Below are positions 45,460 to 54,845 of a DNA stretch of 64,000 nt, piece after piece. The notes under the pieces were generated by a model. It saw only the letters and a list, made by a program, of their open reading frames with translations. It was not told where the DNA came from and made no database searches. How positions within the stretch are numbered: position 1 is the stretch's first letter; each line of letters starts with the position of its first letter. Source of the stretch: Codonopsis lanceolata (Eukaryota > Streptophyta > Magnoliopsida > Asterales > Campanulaceae); the NCBI GenBank assembly GCA_013146195.2, contig CM028379.1, positions 162,346,437 to 162,410,436 of the forward strand, written 5' to 3'. Position numbers and translations under genes: made by a program.

Positions 45460-46649
45460 ATATGATCATTGGGTTGGTACTATATATTCAAACAGTCAAA
45501 TGTGGTCGGTGGTTCGAACTAAATTGATGTAGCACGGTGTGGTTCAGCTTGGTTTAGGCATTGTATTGGATCGATGTGGATCATTCTCAAGCTTATAGAA
45601 GTGGTTCCGTCCACAACTAATGACAAATCAAACCAATCCGAATTGTTTTCGGTTCTTATAAACTGAGTACTTGGCTATAGAGATGGCAATGAATCGAGCA
45701 AGGGGAACATATGCTTTTAATTTTTCAACATTTGACTCATCCATTAAGAAAATACGTAAATCTATTGAATTCAAAGTGAGGTGGGAGAGTGAAAATAACT
45801 TTCTATGTTCCTGTCAAAAAGATGTTAATCTCTTTCTTCTTTAGCAGGAAATTTCCCGCTCATACGCCACACTGCAACGCTAGGGGTATTGTTAGAATAT
45901 CACTAATTTTGAGAGAGAAAGAAGTAATGTTAACTACTGAAAGGTGTAGAATTTCTGATTTTTTTTTTTAGGAGGTAGAGCATGATTAAAGGATAGGAGA
46001 GGAGATTATGGAGAGGGTTGACATTGTTGATTTACAAAGAGAAAAAGTAAACACATTTAATTTGTTGTTATTTCACTTCCGAATAATTGAAATGTGGTCT
46101 CTCTTAAACCGTACAACAAGATTACAAAACCTAACTCAATGAGAAATAGTGAACCCTCACCCATTATTGGTGACACACATGGCTTGTTTCTTATCATGGA
46201 GTAGTAATAAGTCAAGTTTGTATCCATTTTGTTATTTTCGTGACAAAAGAGATTAAATTAAAAAATGACATGTTTTCTCATCTGCACTTGGTTTTTCTCC
46301 ATTATTTTTTAAATCAAATTTTCTCGATGGGTTTAAATTACAACTCAATTGGCCTACGGAAATAGTTTCAATTTTCAAACTAAACAATCAATAATAATTC
46401 AAACTTATTAACGAGATTTAGATATTCCAACTATCTAATCAAATTTACTCATCCAATTAATATATACTTCATATTTCCCCCTATGAATCCACGTGAAAAG
46501 AATCTAATAATTAACGAATATATTGATAAGTAATATTCGAGTTTTCCATAATTAAAAAAATATTTAAGCATGGTCGATATGCTAACACATGTAAAGGATA
46601 AAATTGAAATATTACGAAGATTGTAAGCATAATTTTTAAAAGTAAACTT
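45460..46649. other. A+T-rich DNA downstream of the WBP2-like remnant; no gene
   Basis: No ORF with recognisable domains lies here. It would include the 3' UTR of the WBP2-like gene. The stretch 46540-46650 resembles 44450-44560, suggesting shared eroded repeat sequence. Nothing else was recognised. Confidence 0.6.
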
Positions 46650-47376
46650 TTAAATAAAGAGTCTAGCTAATCACACACCAAGATGTGCTTTCTACATCCC
46701 AAGTTAAAAAATTGTAAAGAATGACATGGCGTAAAATGACAAAAGACACCTTTCAATTAAATACACCTCAATAATTTCTTTCTACACCCCACTATCTAAT
46801 TACAATAATGTCATTATATAAAATGTGAATATATTCTACTTACACCTCAAATATTTTAATTACACCCCACACTAAATTTTATACATATTGAATCTTTCCT
46901 TCATTCTCAATTTTCTTTACTTCCTCTCCTCTAACAAATTTCTTACAAAAACTCTCGAACTCAAACACAAACCATATACATCACATTGTTGAAAAATATC
47001 ATACATGAAGCATAAAGAAGTCATGGAGACAAATAATTTAAGTATTTCTTCCACTTTTCTGATTAAAATGTCATTTTTACCATTTTTTTCATACTTTTCA
47101 AACAATTGTTCGTTCGTCTTGAGCGGCTCTGGTGTGCCGCACAATCCTCCTGGTGTGCACAAAATGTCTGCCGCATAGGCCTCTTGTCGTGTTGCAAGCA
47201 CTGGCTACACAAGCGTCATGTTGTGCACCAATCCATGGCCACGCAGGCCTTATGTTATGCACCAAGCACTGGCGCACAACCTTGGTTGTGTACAACATAC
47301 CATTGCCACACAACATATTATAACCATCTAAAATTGATTTGTATTAGAAGAGTAAACAATTATCATTACTTCAAGT

Positions 47377-47381
<5 letters not shown>

Positions 47382-47457
<76 letters not shown>
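47382..47457. repeat. (AT)n microsatellite, about 38 units
   Basis: A pure AT dinucleotide tract of about 76 bases lies near the middle of the fold-back element. It could extrude as a cruciform and is likely length-polymorphic. Confidence 0.95.
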
Positions 47458-47458
<1 letters not shown>

Positions 47459-47666
47459 CTTGTACCATTTTGACATGTATTTCATTTCATTTGTAGGTTA
47501 ATTTACGCGAGGGTTACCCATTACCACCCCTCCCAATCCTATGAGATTAGAACCGTGCGGAATGTGGTGCAACTTAAAAATCGATTTATAGTCAACAACT
47601 TTTTTTGTATAGTGAAAATGTAGGAAATGAGCGACTTGTTTCTAGCTCTGATAGTATAACTTGTAC

Positions 47667-47795
47667 CTTTTTGATTTGTGTTATATTTCATTTCATTTCG
47701 TATGGTTTGTATAATATCTCATTTCATTTCGCATGGTTTGTATTGTATTTCATCTCGTATGGTTTGTATTGTTTTCATTTCATCAACCTTTTACC
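47667..47795. repeat. ~30-bp tandem repeats (TTTCATTTCGTATGG type)
   Basis: About four imperfect copies of TATTTCATTTCATTTCGTAT with GGTTTGTA follow one another in the core of the fold-back element. Confidence 0.75.
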
Positions 47796-48279
47796 GCACA
47801 AGCCCAAATACGCATAATACATAAAATATCTCAAAAATACATAACATGCTGAAAAAATGTCATAATATCAATGTTGTCTCCTACGACGAGGCACAACATA
47901 AGACAGTCCCGCCTTACTTGTAGATGATTCTACCTCATTTGGACCTTGTACTACACTACGTATTTTCGAGACCAACGACACCAACTCCTCATAAGTAATA
48001 CTTCTATTACCCGATCACCATCACCGCATCATCGGTCTTGTTGCGGTAACAAGTCTCCGGTTCACGCTCACATTGCATTTCTCATCTAGCAAATGTGGTA
48101 ACAAGTCGCTGGTTCTTTCTAAAATATGTCCATGTGAACCTATTAATTGTATTTCGTGTAATCAACACATCAAACAAGCAATAGTAGATGTTATAGTGCA
48201 ACAAATCAAGGGTAAAATAGTAAAGACTATGTGCACAATTAGGGGCTGTGCGACCTATGTTTCATGTACTGAAAGAAGG

Positions 48280-48449
48280 GTGTGCAGCAGCCATGTGTTG
48301 CACAACAGTTGATGTGTTCGGCAGCCATGAGTTGCACAAGCATGGAAGTGTGCGGCCGCCACTAGTTGCACAACAGGTGATGTATGCGGCAGCCATGAGT
48401 TGCACATCACTTGATGTGTGTGGTAGCCATTAGTTGCACAACACTTGTT
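48280..48449. repeat. 34-bp minisatellite, five units
   Basis: Units start at 48280, 48314, 48348, 48382 and 48416, each with a GCAGCCATGAGTTGCACAA-like core. Related units appear inverted in the left arm of the same element near 47195-47300 (TGTTGTGCACCAATCCATGG). Confidence 0.9.
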
Positions 48450-49289
48450 ACGTGCACCAAACTAGGGCCGCACGACTTATTTTCACAATTTCAACATTTT
48501 TGAAAATTTTTAAAGTAAATTCTCAATTAGAAACCAAATTTTGACTAACTACAAACCCTAAACACTATCCTAACACATTAACAAAGAGAGACCTCAATAA
48601 TTATGCATTCAAAATAGAGTTCGAGATAAAATATTTCACACCTAGGTTTGAAGGCATTGTTGTTGAGAGTATTTGTGCTTGGTTTGATGAGGTGGGTATT
48701 TGATGAGAAATGGGTGTAAGACTTGTGTGATCCTTCCCTTTTTCCTCATGTGCATTGATCGTCTTCCTCCTTCTGTGTGTTGGCTCATCTTCTTGCTTTG
48801 TGTTTTTTCTTTCTTCCTTCACTAACGTATTTGCTGAGTTTGTGAGGGTGGTTGGGTGTTAATTGGGTGGATGGAGGAAGGTTGGTGAATTAATGGGTGG
48901 GGCGTAGATAGAATTGTGAGTATGGTGAAATTTTTTAAAGGGTAGAATAGGAAGTTAGGGTGGGGTGTAAAGAGTAAGTTAGAAAAATTGGTTAAATGAG
49001 TGAGGAGTAGATAGAATTGGGGTGTAGAGAGTATAAGTTGGTGTGCAGTTAGCCTCCCCCTTAAATAAAACATCGCAACATAGAATAGTGAATCATTTAC
49101 ATGGAACGAATGAAGTATTGTATCTTTTAAAATTGACTAGGTGGATTTTGAGTACTTCATTATTCTTCCTTAATGGATAATTTAACGGGGATAACTCTAC
49201 ATACAACTAAACACCGAGACTAACATTGTTGCACGAACATGTGCGAAAATCACCAATTGCACTTGAAAAGTTTCTCGAGGCTTTTCTAA

Positions 49290-49600
49290 GTTTGTTGGAT
49301 TCCCTTAATATTAAATCTACAATTTTTTTTGCTTGGTGTCCTCCTTCTACAGGTAGGCCAAAGATTAATACAGAGGGTAGTGTGAACATGATGAATGGCA
49401 ATTGCGGATTTGGTGGCATTAGACAAGACTCGAGAGCGAATTAGTTGGGAGGCTTTTTATGGCAAACTGGTTTTGTGCACCAGTCTCGAAGCAAAAATTC
49501 ATTCAATGTTCGTGGGTTTTGAAGTGTTGAAGTCTAAATAAGTGAAGGAAGCTATCTTAGAGCCGATCAGGAGCTTCCTTTTGTGTATCTTGTAGAACAT
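49290..49600 (+). pseudogene. RNase H (RVT_3-type) fragment
   Basis: The + strand reads FAWCPPSTGRPKINTEGS, then NCGFGGIRQDS, and after a frameshift near 49455 FYGKLVLCTSLEAKIHSMF-like sequence and GFEVLK. The K-x-N-T-[DE]-G start, the G-G-[VI]-R-D strand and the E-A helix are those of the plant RVT_3 RNase H domain found at the end of some LINEs. In the first catalytic position D is replaced by E. Nothing upstream or downstream extends it. It could also come from a stand-alone RNase H-like gene. It is a short dead fragment. Confidence 0.6.
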
Positions 49601-49970
49601 ACTCTGGACCTTTTCCCCTTCCTCAAAGCGGATAAGGTGGGTACTAGTTTTATTGGAGTTTTTGGCTTGTTTTTTCTTTACTTTCAACCAAAAAATAAAT
49701 AAATAATAAAACTGCCGAGTAAGGAATAGAGAAAATAATGGAGTCACGTAATTAGAAAAAGAAAGAAAGAAAATAAAAATAAGGAAAATGCTTCAATGTA
49801 GTATCCGCCTAGGCTGGAGGTCTACAGGCATTAGAACTCTAGCTAAGTCTCCTCCCAGTCTCGGACTCTGTTGGGAAGTTTATAGCGGCAGAACTCTACT
49901 CTCACTCTCAAACTCTATTGTAATTGGCGTCGCCACATCTCGAATTAAACTCATAATATAATGTACCACC

Positions 49971-50184
49971 ATGTCGTCCCACAAGTCACCGGCGTCATCA
50001 ACTTGCACAGAAACAATGACGTCAAAGGCTTTGTCGCCCGTAGCGAAGGTGAAACTTAAAATGGAGTTGTTTGGGGATGTGAGGGTAAATAATTACTACT
50101 GGCTTCGGGACGATTCTCACTCTGATCCTGAAGTGCTTGATTATACTCTTCAAGAGAACGCTCACATCGATTTCATCATGTCTG
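49971..50184 (+). CDS. Prolyl oligopeptidase-family (peptidase S9) gene, probable first exon only
   Basis: ATG at 49971 opens a frame with a Ser/Thr-rich start, then SPVAKVKLKMELFGDVRVNN, YYWLRDDSHSDPEVL and FIMSG. The segment from MELFGDVR to the YYWLRDD box is the hallmark start of plant oligopeptidase-B-like S9A peptidases, whose N-terminal beta-propeller follows. The frame meets a GT donor (CTGGTACAT, 50184-50187) after MSG in phase 1, where the family continues with further sequence. No later exon was seen in the remaining 13.8 kb, which is all retrotransposons. The catalytic Ser-Asp-His lie in later exons. This is either a gene with a very long first intron or a broken stub. No frameshift is visible in the exon. 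Confidence 0.7.
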
Positions 50185-50207
50185 GTACATACTATCTATA
50201 CATTTTA

Positions 50208-50270
50208 TGAAAACGTTTATTGAATTTTCAAATATTTTTTGAAAACGTTTATTGAATTTTCAAATTCAGA
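50208..50270. repeat. 31-bp tandem duplication in the S9 intron
   Basis: TGAAAACGTTTATTGAATTT is followed about 31 bases later by a second copy ending TTTTCAAATTC. It lies just after the exon donor. Confidence 0.75.
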
Positions 50271-50477
50271 TATCAGTAAAACTAAAAGGAGACATTCATG
50301 GGATGGGATGCAATTGGATTTTAACTTTTTTTTTTATGGAAGCAAGGCGACACATGTGCAATTTACTAAAAAAAAAAAACAGGACAAACATACAAGGAGG
50401 GGGACAACCAGCCGAACCCAAACCAGGGGGACAAAGGAGCCTTACCTCTAAAACAAACAAAAGGGAAAAAAAACTGA

Positions 50478-50954
50478 TCACGTACGGTAATTGTACAGAC
50501 CCAAAGCATCCTGTCTAATAGCAAGACGAACTGAACTAGGAAGATCACTAAACCTACTAAACACCCGGCTTTCCCTATGAGTATGACCAAACACAGCCAA
50601 TCTATCAGCCATAGAGTTCTTCTCCCGGAAGATATGCACCAAAGAGTAATCTTCGATCAAATTTTGACAAGCTCTCAACACATAAATATATTTCCAAGGT
50701 AATTTATTAAGCCCTTTAACACCCAAAACAACAACCTAAGAATTTGTTTCAACCACCACCTGCTCCAAATGCAACAGCCTGCACAATTGCAACCTATCAC
50801 GAAGCGCTAAAATCTCAGCCAGCATATTGGTACCATTCTCATAGAAATGAGAAAAGGCACGGACCATATTACCAGCGTTTTCACGAATCGTGCCACCACT
50901 AGTACACTTACCCTCTATTGCTAAACCATTAGTGTTTAATTTGAAACTACCCAC
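50478..50954 (-). pseudogene. LINE-B RNase H domain (RVT_3)
   Basis: On the minus strand MGSFKLNTNGLAIEGKCTSG, GGTIRENAGNMV and NMLAEILALRDRLQL form the first half (50954-50736). After a stop, LVHIFREKNSMADRLAVFGH forms the end (50726-50478). In the usual motif LNTDG, the catalytic Asp is here Asn (LNTNG), and a stop follows VVVETNS, so the domain is inactive. This domain removes RNA from the RNA-DNA hybrid in LINEs that possess it. The tail runs to the poly(A). Confidence 0.8.
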
Positions 50955-51216
50955 TCCAGGACGCTACCAGCGAAGCCAAGAGCCACCACGTAAACCAACG
51001 GTAATCATTGGAACCTTAAAATATTGAATGATTCTAACCCCCTCTAGAATTAACATCACATGTAGACTGAAAACTAAGCATCAAATCATGAAAACCATTA
51101 AACACTTTTGTAAGTACCCCACTGTGAAGACCAACATAACCATCAAAGATTGCACCACATCGCAATTTCCAAATTTCCTAGCAGACCAAACAAAAATTCC
51201 CCAATTGAAGAGCTCC

Positions 51217-51653
51217 CTATTGAGACCTAGTTGTAGCTCCACCAGACCAAATGTCGAACAAGTGTTGGAAGGGGGCATACTGAGACACTTTGTTAAACAG
51301 GGCAGCAACCTTTGACCATAAAAAGGTAGCTAACTCAAAGCGAAGAAACAGATGATCCAAACTTTCTCTATCATGCAGAGTGTTACAACAAACACATTTG
51401 GAGGTCAAACTAATATGCTTCCTATAAAGCATTAAGTCCACCAGAAGAGCACCATGTAGCAACTTCCATATAAACCCACTAATCTTTTGTTGAATCCACG
51501 GCTTCCAGAGCTTTTTTGCCCAGCTAAGATGAGGATACTTGTATCGAAAAGTCTCCCAGTAAGCTGCAGTGGTGAATTCCCCAGTCGTGGTAAGCGTACT
51601 AACCAATCTGTCTTTCTCCATAGGCACTAGAACAATGTTTTGGATGTTGCCAT
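51217..51653 (-). pseudogene. LINE-B zf-RVT (C-terminal zinc-finger) region
   Basis: The frame on the minus strand contains GEFTTAAYWETFRYKYP, WAKKLWKPWIQQKISGFIWK and the cysteine/histidine cluster CVCCNTLHDRESLDHLF. This is the zf-RVT layout that follows RT in plant LINEs, with the W-K..P.K..FIWK core and CxxC...H.....H. The intact start is read through HGNIQNIVLVP directly at the copia insertion. It is the best preserved part of LINE-B. Confidence 0.85.
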
Positions 51654-52145
51654 GTGTTAGTAATTGGGCTTGTGGCCCGATTATTTAGTCCGGCCCACAT
51701 GGAATATATTTATATTATTATTAATTGGTTAATTAGTTTCCTAATCCAAATGGGTTTAGGATTGACTTAACCTACAAGAAATAGGTTTTCTTGGTAATAA
51801 TATAAATAAGGCAACTAAAGGGATAAAACCCTAATACACAAAATAGAAGAGCACGTCTTCTCATAGGCGTCGCCCTCCTCTCTCCTCCAAAATCTATCTC
51901 ACCAAAATACTCCCTCTAGCCTAACCATCAAGAGGCTTGGATTTGCGGTGTGAACCAGTATTGATATCTGTGTTCCGTGATATCAATCCGACGAGAGAGA
52001 CTTGCAGGTTTTATAATCGTGACATACAAAGATCGTAGCTCAAGCGAAATTCTTCCGCTTCGCACAAGGTTCAAGTTCGCACAAGGTAATTCTTGATGAT
52101 TGTCTTGATAACGAACTTGTATAATATATGTTTAGATATATCCTT
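51654..52145 (+). mobile_element. Copia LTR, left copy
   Basis: It starts TGTTAGTAATTGGGC, has a TATAAATA box at about 51801 and ends near TTTAGATATATCCTT. CATG stands directly before it (51650-51653) and directly after it (52146-52149) in the LINE-B reading, so this copy looks like a solo LTR with a short target duplication. The end does not have a canonical CA, so the exact boundary may differ by a few bases. Confidence 0.75.
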
Positions 52146-52501
52146 CATGCAATCTGTCTGGAATCATAGGAAGGAACTCATCTAGATTATGAATAGCATC
52201 TACAACGCGTAAATTTACATCAACTGGAAGAGGGCCATTCAATACCTCTCCACACCAATTCGTAGTCCAGAAACCCATCTCTCCGGCCCCGAGAATCCAA
52301 TGAGAACTTTCCTCAACTCTCGGCATTTGCTCAAGAATGGCTCTCCAAACATGAGACGAGGCAGCCGAGTGAAAACCACCATCCACAGTACCATATTTAG
52401 CCGTAAAATAGCGAGCCATAAGGTTGACACCTTGGCGGGTAGACCACGCCAACTTAGTATGAAGCGACGCCATCACATGCTCCAAAAAGCGATGGCCTAA
52501 A
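52146..52501 (-). pseudogene. LINE-B segment before zf-RVT, copy 1
   Basis: The minus strand reads LGHRFLEHVMASLHTKLAW, then VWRAILEQMPRVEESS, WILGAGEMGFWTTNWCGEV and DRLH at the junction. It is the region between RT thumb and zf-RVT (compare LGVRNLKVFNEALLGKWLW and WCGERKL in LINE-A). The frame is open over its full length. An almost identical second copy lies at 59763-60118. Confidence 0.8.
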
Positions 52502-54400
52502 TGTCACACCCCAAAATCAAACCCCCAAACTGGAGTCTAAAATCGGGCATGATGGGTTTGTTATTAACACTAAACCACCTGTAAACAGAAAAACCAACAA
52601 CTGGAAGAGCAGTAGCAATCAGGTTGCGCTACTATATACAACAAACCAAAAGAAAGTATTATCCATAGTTATACAAACTCCAACCAAACTATACACAACA
52701 GGAAGACATCTAATCTTCCACCAAAATAAGGTTTACAACAGCTGAGAGTTCTATACAAAGGTACGTCAACAAGACCCACAACTACCCAAAATAATAACCA
52801 CCTGCGCTCCGGCACTCCTGAACAACTCATGATCACTTCCTTGCATGGCTGTGATCTAAGGAAAACAAATAAACAAACAATAAGATTTAACTCAATAAGG
52901 TTCCACTATACTTATGCACGCTATGAATGGATGCAACATATCAAGCGTGCCATGATGACAGTTCATATAGAGAGTTTATAACATGTTATTTAACATTTAA
53001 ACAATAAACTGTCACATAGATATAGAAATACATAATTAAGGATATAAGATTGAGATACATCTCCAATCATTCACTTCCGACCTTATAACTCATTGTTGTT
53101 GTAGTTCTCATCATTCGTTCACTTTCAAGAGTATTAGATTATTATCAACCCAGGTACCAAGTTGACACGAGGCCAAGTCCCTACAACCTCAGCAGTCGTG
53201 CCACTAAAGAGTATTACCTCCGCTATGGCCATTAGCAAAGGGTTGGGTCACATAGAGCTCCACACTTGACTCACACTGCCCTTCGCCCCATGTCAAGTCC
53301 GGGGTCGCCCTACACTTCCCTAAAAGATTATTGTCACATAACAAACACCACCAGGTGTTCCAAGTATTGTTCACAAAGATTGTTCCTTTATTGACTATTC
53401 AAAACTGTAACAAATATGACGAGCTATAAAGTAAACTTGTCAACCACTTAACATGTATAATTCACGTATTTCACTAAAGCTTGTTAATCTCAACTCAGTC
53501 ACAATCACAATTTGTAAACATATTCAAAAGCACGGCTTATTGTCAAATAACCAACAATATAACCAATTAATCACAACTTAATCACAAGTAACGAATCAAT
53601 TCCACGTATAACGAATACGAATATTAACCACGATAAATAGACTATTGACTGTGCAACAATGAACATACATAAGCAAGTAGTTCCTTACCAAAAAGGTGGA
53701 AATTTGCCCGATTAAAATACGCCAAAATAGCTTTATAGTAACCCACGAGCTAAACCATAAGCTTTCCCGGTGTTGGATTTAAGAATTAAGCTTTAATTGG
53801 GAATTATATAAAAAAAAACCCTCTGTACACTCTGTTGTTCTCGCACTTTGTATCTCCCCTGTATCCCTCGTTCTTACGGACCGAATGAAGAAGAACGAGG
53901 AAGTAACTTATATATTATACTAACTCAAAATGGCAAAAGAAGAAAGCAAAGCGGGTCAACAATTCCGGCTTTAGTCAAGGATGGCACAAGGAAGAGGAAT
54001 TGATATGAAATGTTATTTACTAAGTAGATTTCCACCAAATTGGACTTGACAGTAGTATATAATACTATTATAATTCTATACAAACTAAAATATTATTTTA
54101 AAGTAAGACAAATATTGACTAATCAAACTATTTACCAATTAATATAAAATTAGTTCCCAAATGTTAACAATTTGGTTATTACAATTACTGTATTTCGGTC
54201 AACATAACATTTTAATACTATAAACTAGTCAGTGTAACTTAGTTGAATTTATTATAATATTAATACTTGTATTATTTAGTACCATATAATTAAGAAAAGT
54301 CAATAAAGTATTGCCCAGTCAATTATAACATGCACCAAAGTAGATAATTATGAGATAATTAAACTTACTAAAACCTGGGCGCTGACTGTACCTAGGGCTG
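52502..54400 (-). mobile_element. LTR of another retrotransposon (TGTCACACCCC type), copy 1
   Basis: It begins TGTCACACCCCAAAATC on the + strand, directly after CTAAA of LINE-B. Read on the minus strand this is the GGGGTGTGACA end typical of plant LTRs, and a TATA-like TATATAAG lies near 53911, which supports minus orientation. No ORF is present. The far boundary is not defined: the sequence merges somewhere between about 54400 and 54750 into the copia internal region. The family is undetermined, probably gypsy. Confidence 0.6.
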
Positions 54401-54845
54401 ACGTGGCATGGCTGACATTAAGGGGTTGGACAAACTTCTGTGACTGTTTAGGGCTGTTTGGGACTGTTTTGGAATTTTTTTAAATTCTTTGTGAATTTTA
54501 AGCTATTTTTAAGTCATTTGTAGCATATTTAATTGTCGTTTTGAGCTCTAAAATTGCGATTAGGACTATACGAGACCCAATAAATTTATTTTCAGTAGTG
54601 AAAATATTTATGTACATTATATGTGCTTGATGAATATGTTCTATCTTATTTCTTTTGTTTAAATTATCAATTTATGAATATTTTCACATTGTGCACACTT
54701 TGGTTGTGATTACGAGCCTCGCGGATTTTCCTTCCTTACGTGTATGATGAGATTATATTTAGTAATTGATTTTTTTAGAACAAAAGTGAATCAAATATAT
54801 ATATATATATGCTTATGTCTTATTTTTGCAATAAATTGTAGTGAA

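Larger units (their letters stand above)
46659..49060. mobile_element. 2.4-kb fold-back element with 9-bp target duplication
   Basis: TTAAATAAA flanks the element at 46650-46658 and 49061-49069. The ends form imperfect inverted repeats: inside the left end is GCTAATCACACACCAA and inside the right end, complemented, GCTAACTGCACACCAA. Both then continue into CTACACCCCA-type sequence. Related 34-base minisatellite units lie inverted in the two arms (about 47200-47300 and 48280-48449), around a core with a long AT repeat. A 9-bp duplication and long, repeat-built inverted arms suggest a non-autonomous Mutator-like element. No transposase was seen; the frame with an IYIY run at 47106-47501 is translated AT repeat. 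Confidence 0.75.
50327..52501 (-). mobile_element. LINE-B (RNase H-type LINE), interrupted by a copia LTR
   Basis: The 3' end is the T-run at about 50327-50337 on the + strand. Moving up on the minus strand come an RNase H domain (50954-50478), a zf-RVT region (51653-51217), the copia LTR (51654-52145), then the preceding LINE piece (52501-52146). Sequence immediately beyond is another LTR at 52502. The two LINE pieces join naturally across the LTR (PDRLH then GNIQNIVLVP), with CATG on both sides of the insertion. Endonuclease and RT proper are absent. LINE-B differs from LINE-A in carrying RNase H. Confidence 0.8.
51654..53410. repeat. 1.76-kb direct duplication, copy 1 (partner 59272-61055)
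   Basis: The segment holds, in order, copia LTR, LINE-B piece and the start of the TGTCAC LTR. Copy 2 follows the same order. By eye there are about 13 differences in the LTR part, 3 in the LINE part and 16 in the last part. Identity stops at AAAACTGTAA in both copies, where the sequences then diverge completely. Confidence 0.9.

Noticed and set aside
47106..47501. Coding ORF with an Ile-Tyr repeat
   Set aside because: It is a translation of the AT microsatellite and minisatellite of the fold-back element.
48280..48449. CRISPR-like array
   Set aside because: Five directly adjacent 34-base repeats without spacers, inside a plant transposon: a minisatellite.
51654..53410. A single 1.76-kb LTR that had captured LINE and other LTR sequence
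   Set aside because: The LINE-B reading joins exactly across only the first ~490 bases, no PBS follows the end of the shared segment, and the left copy of the last part continues beyond 53410. A duplication of flanking DNA fits better.
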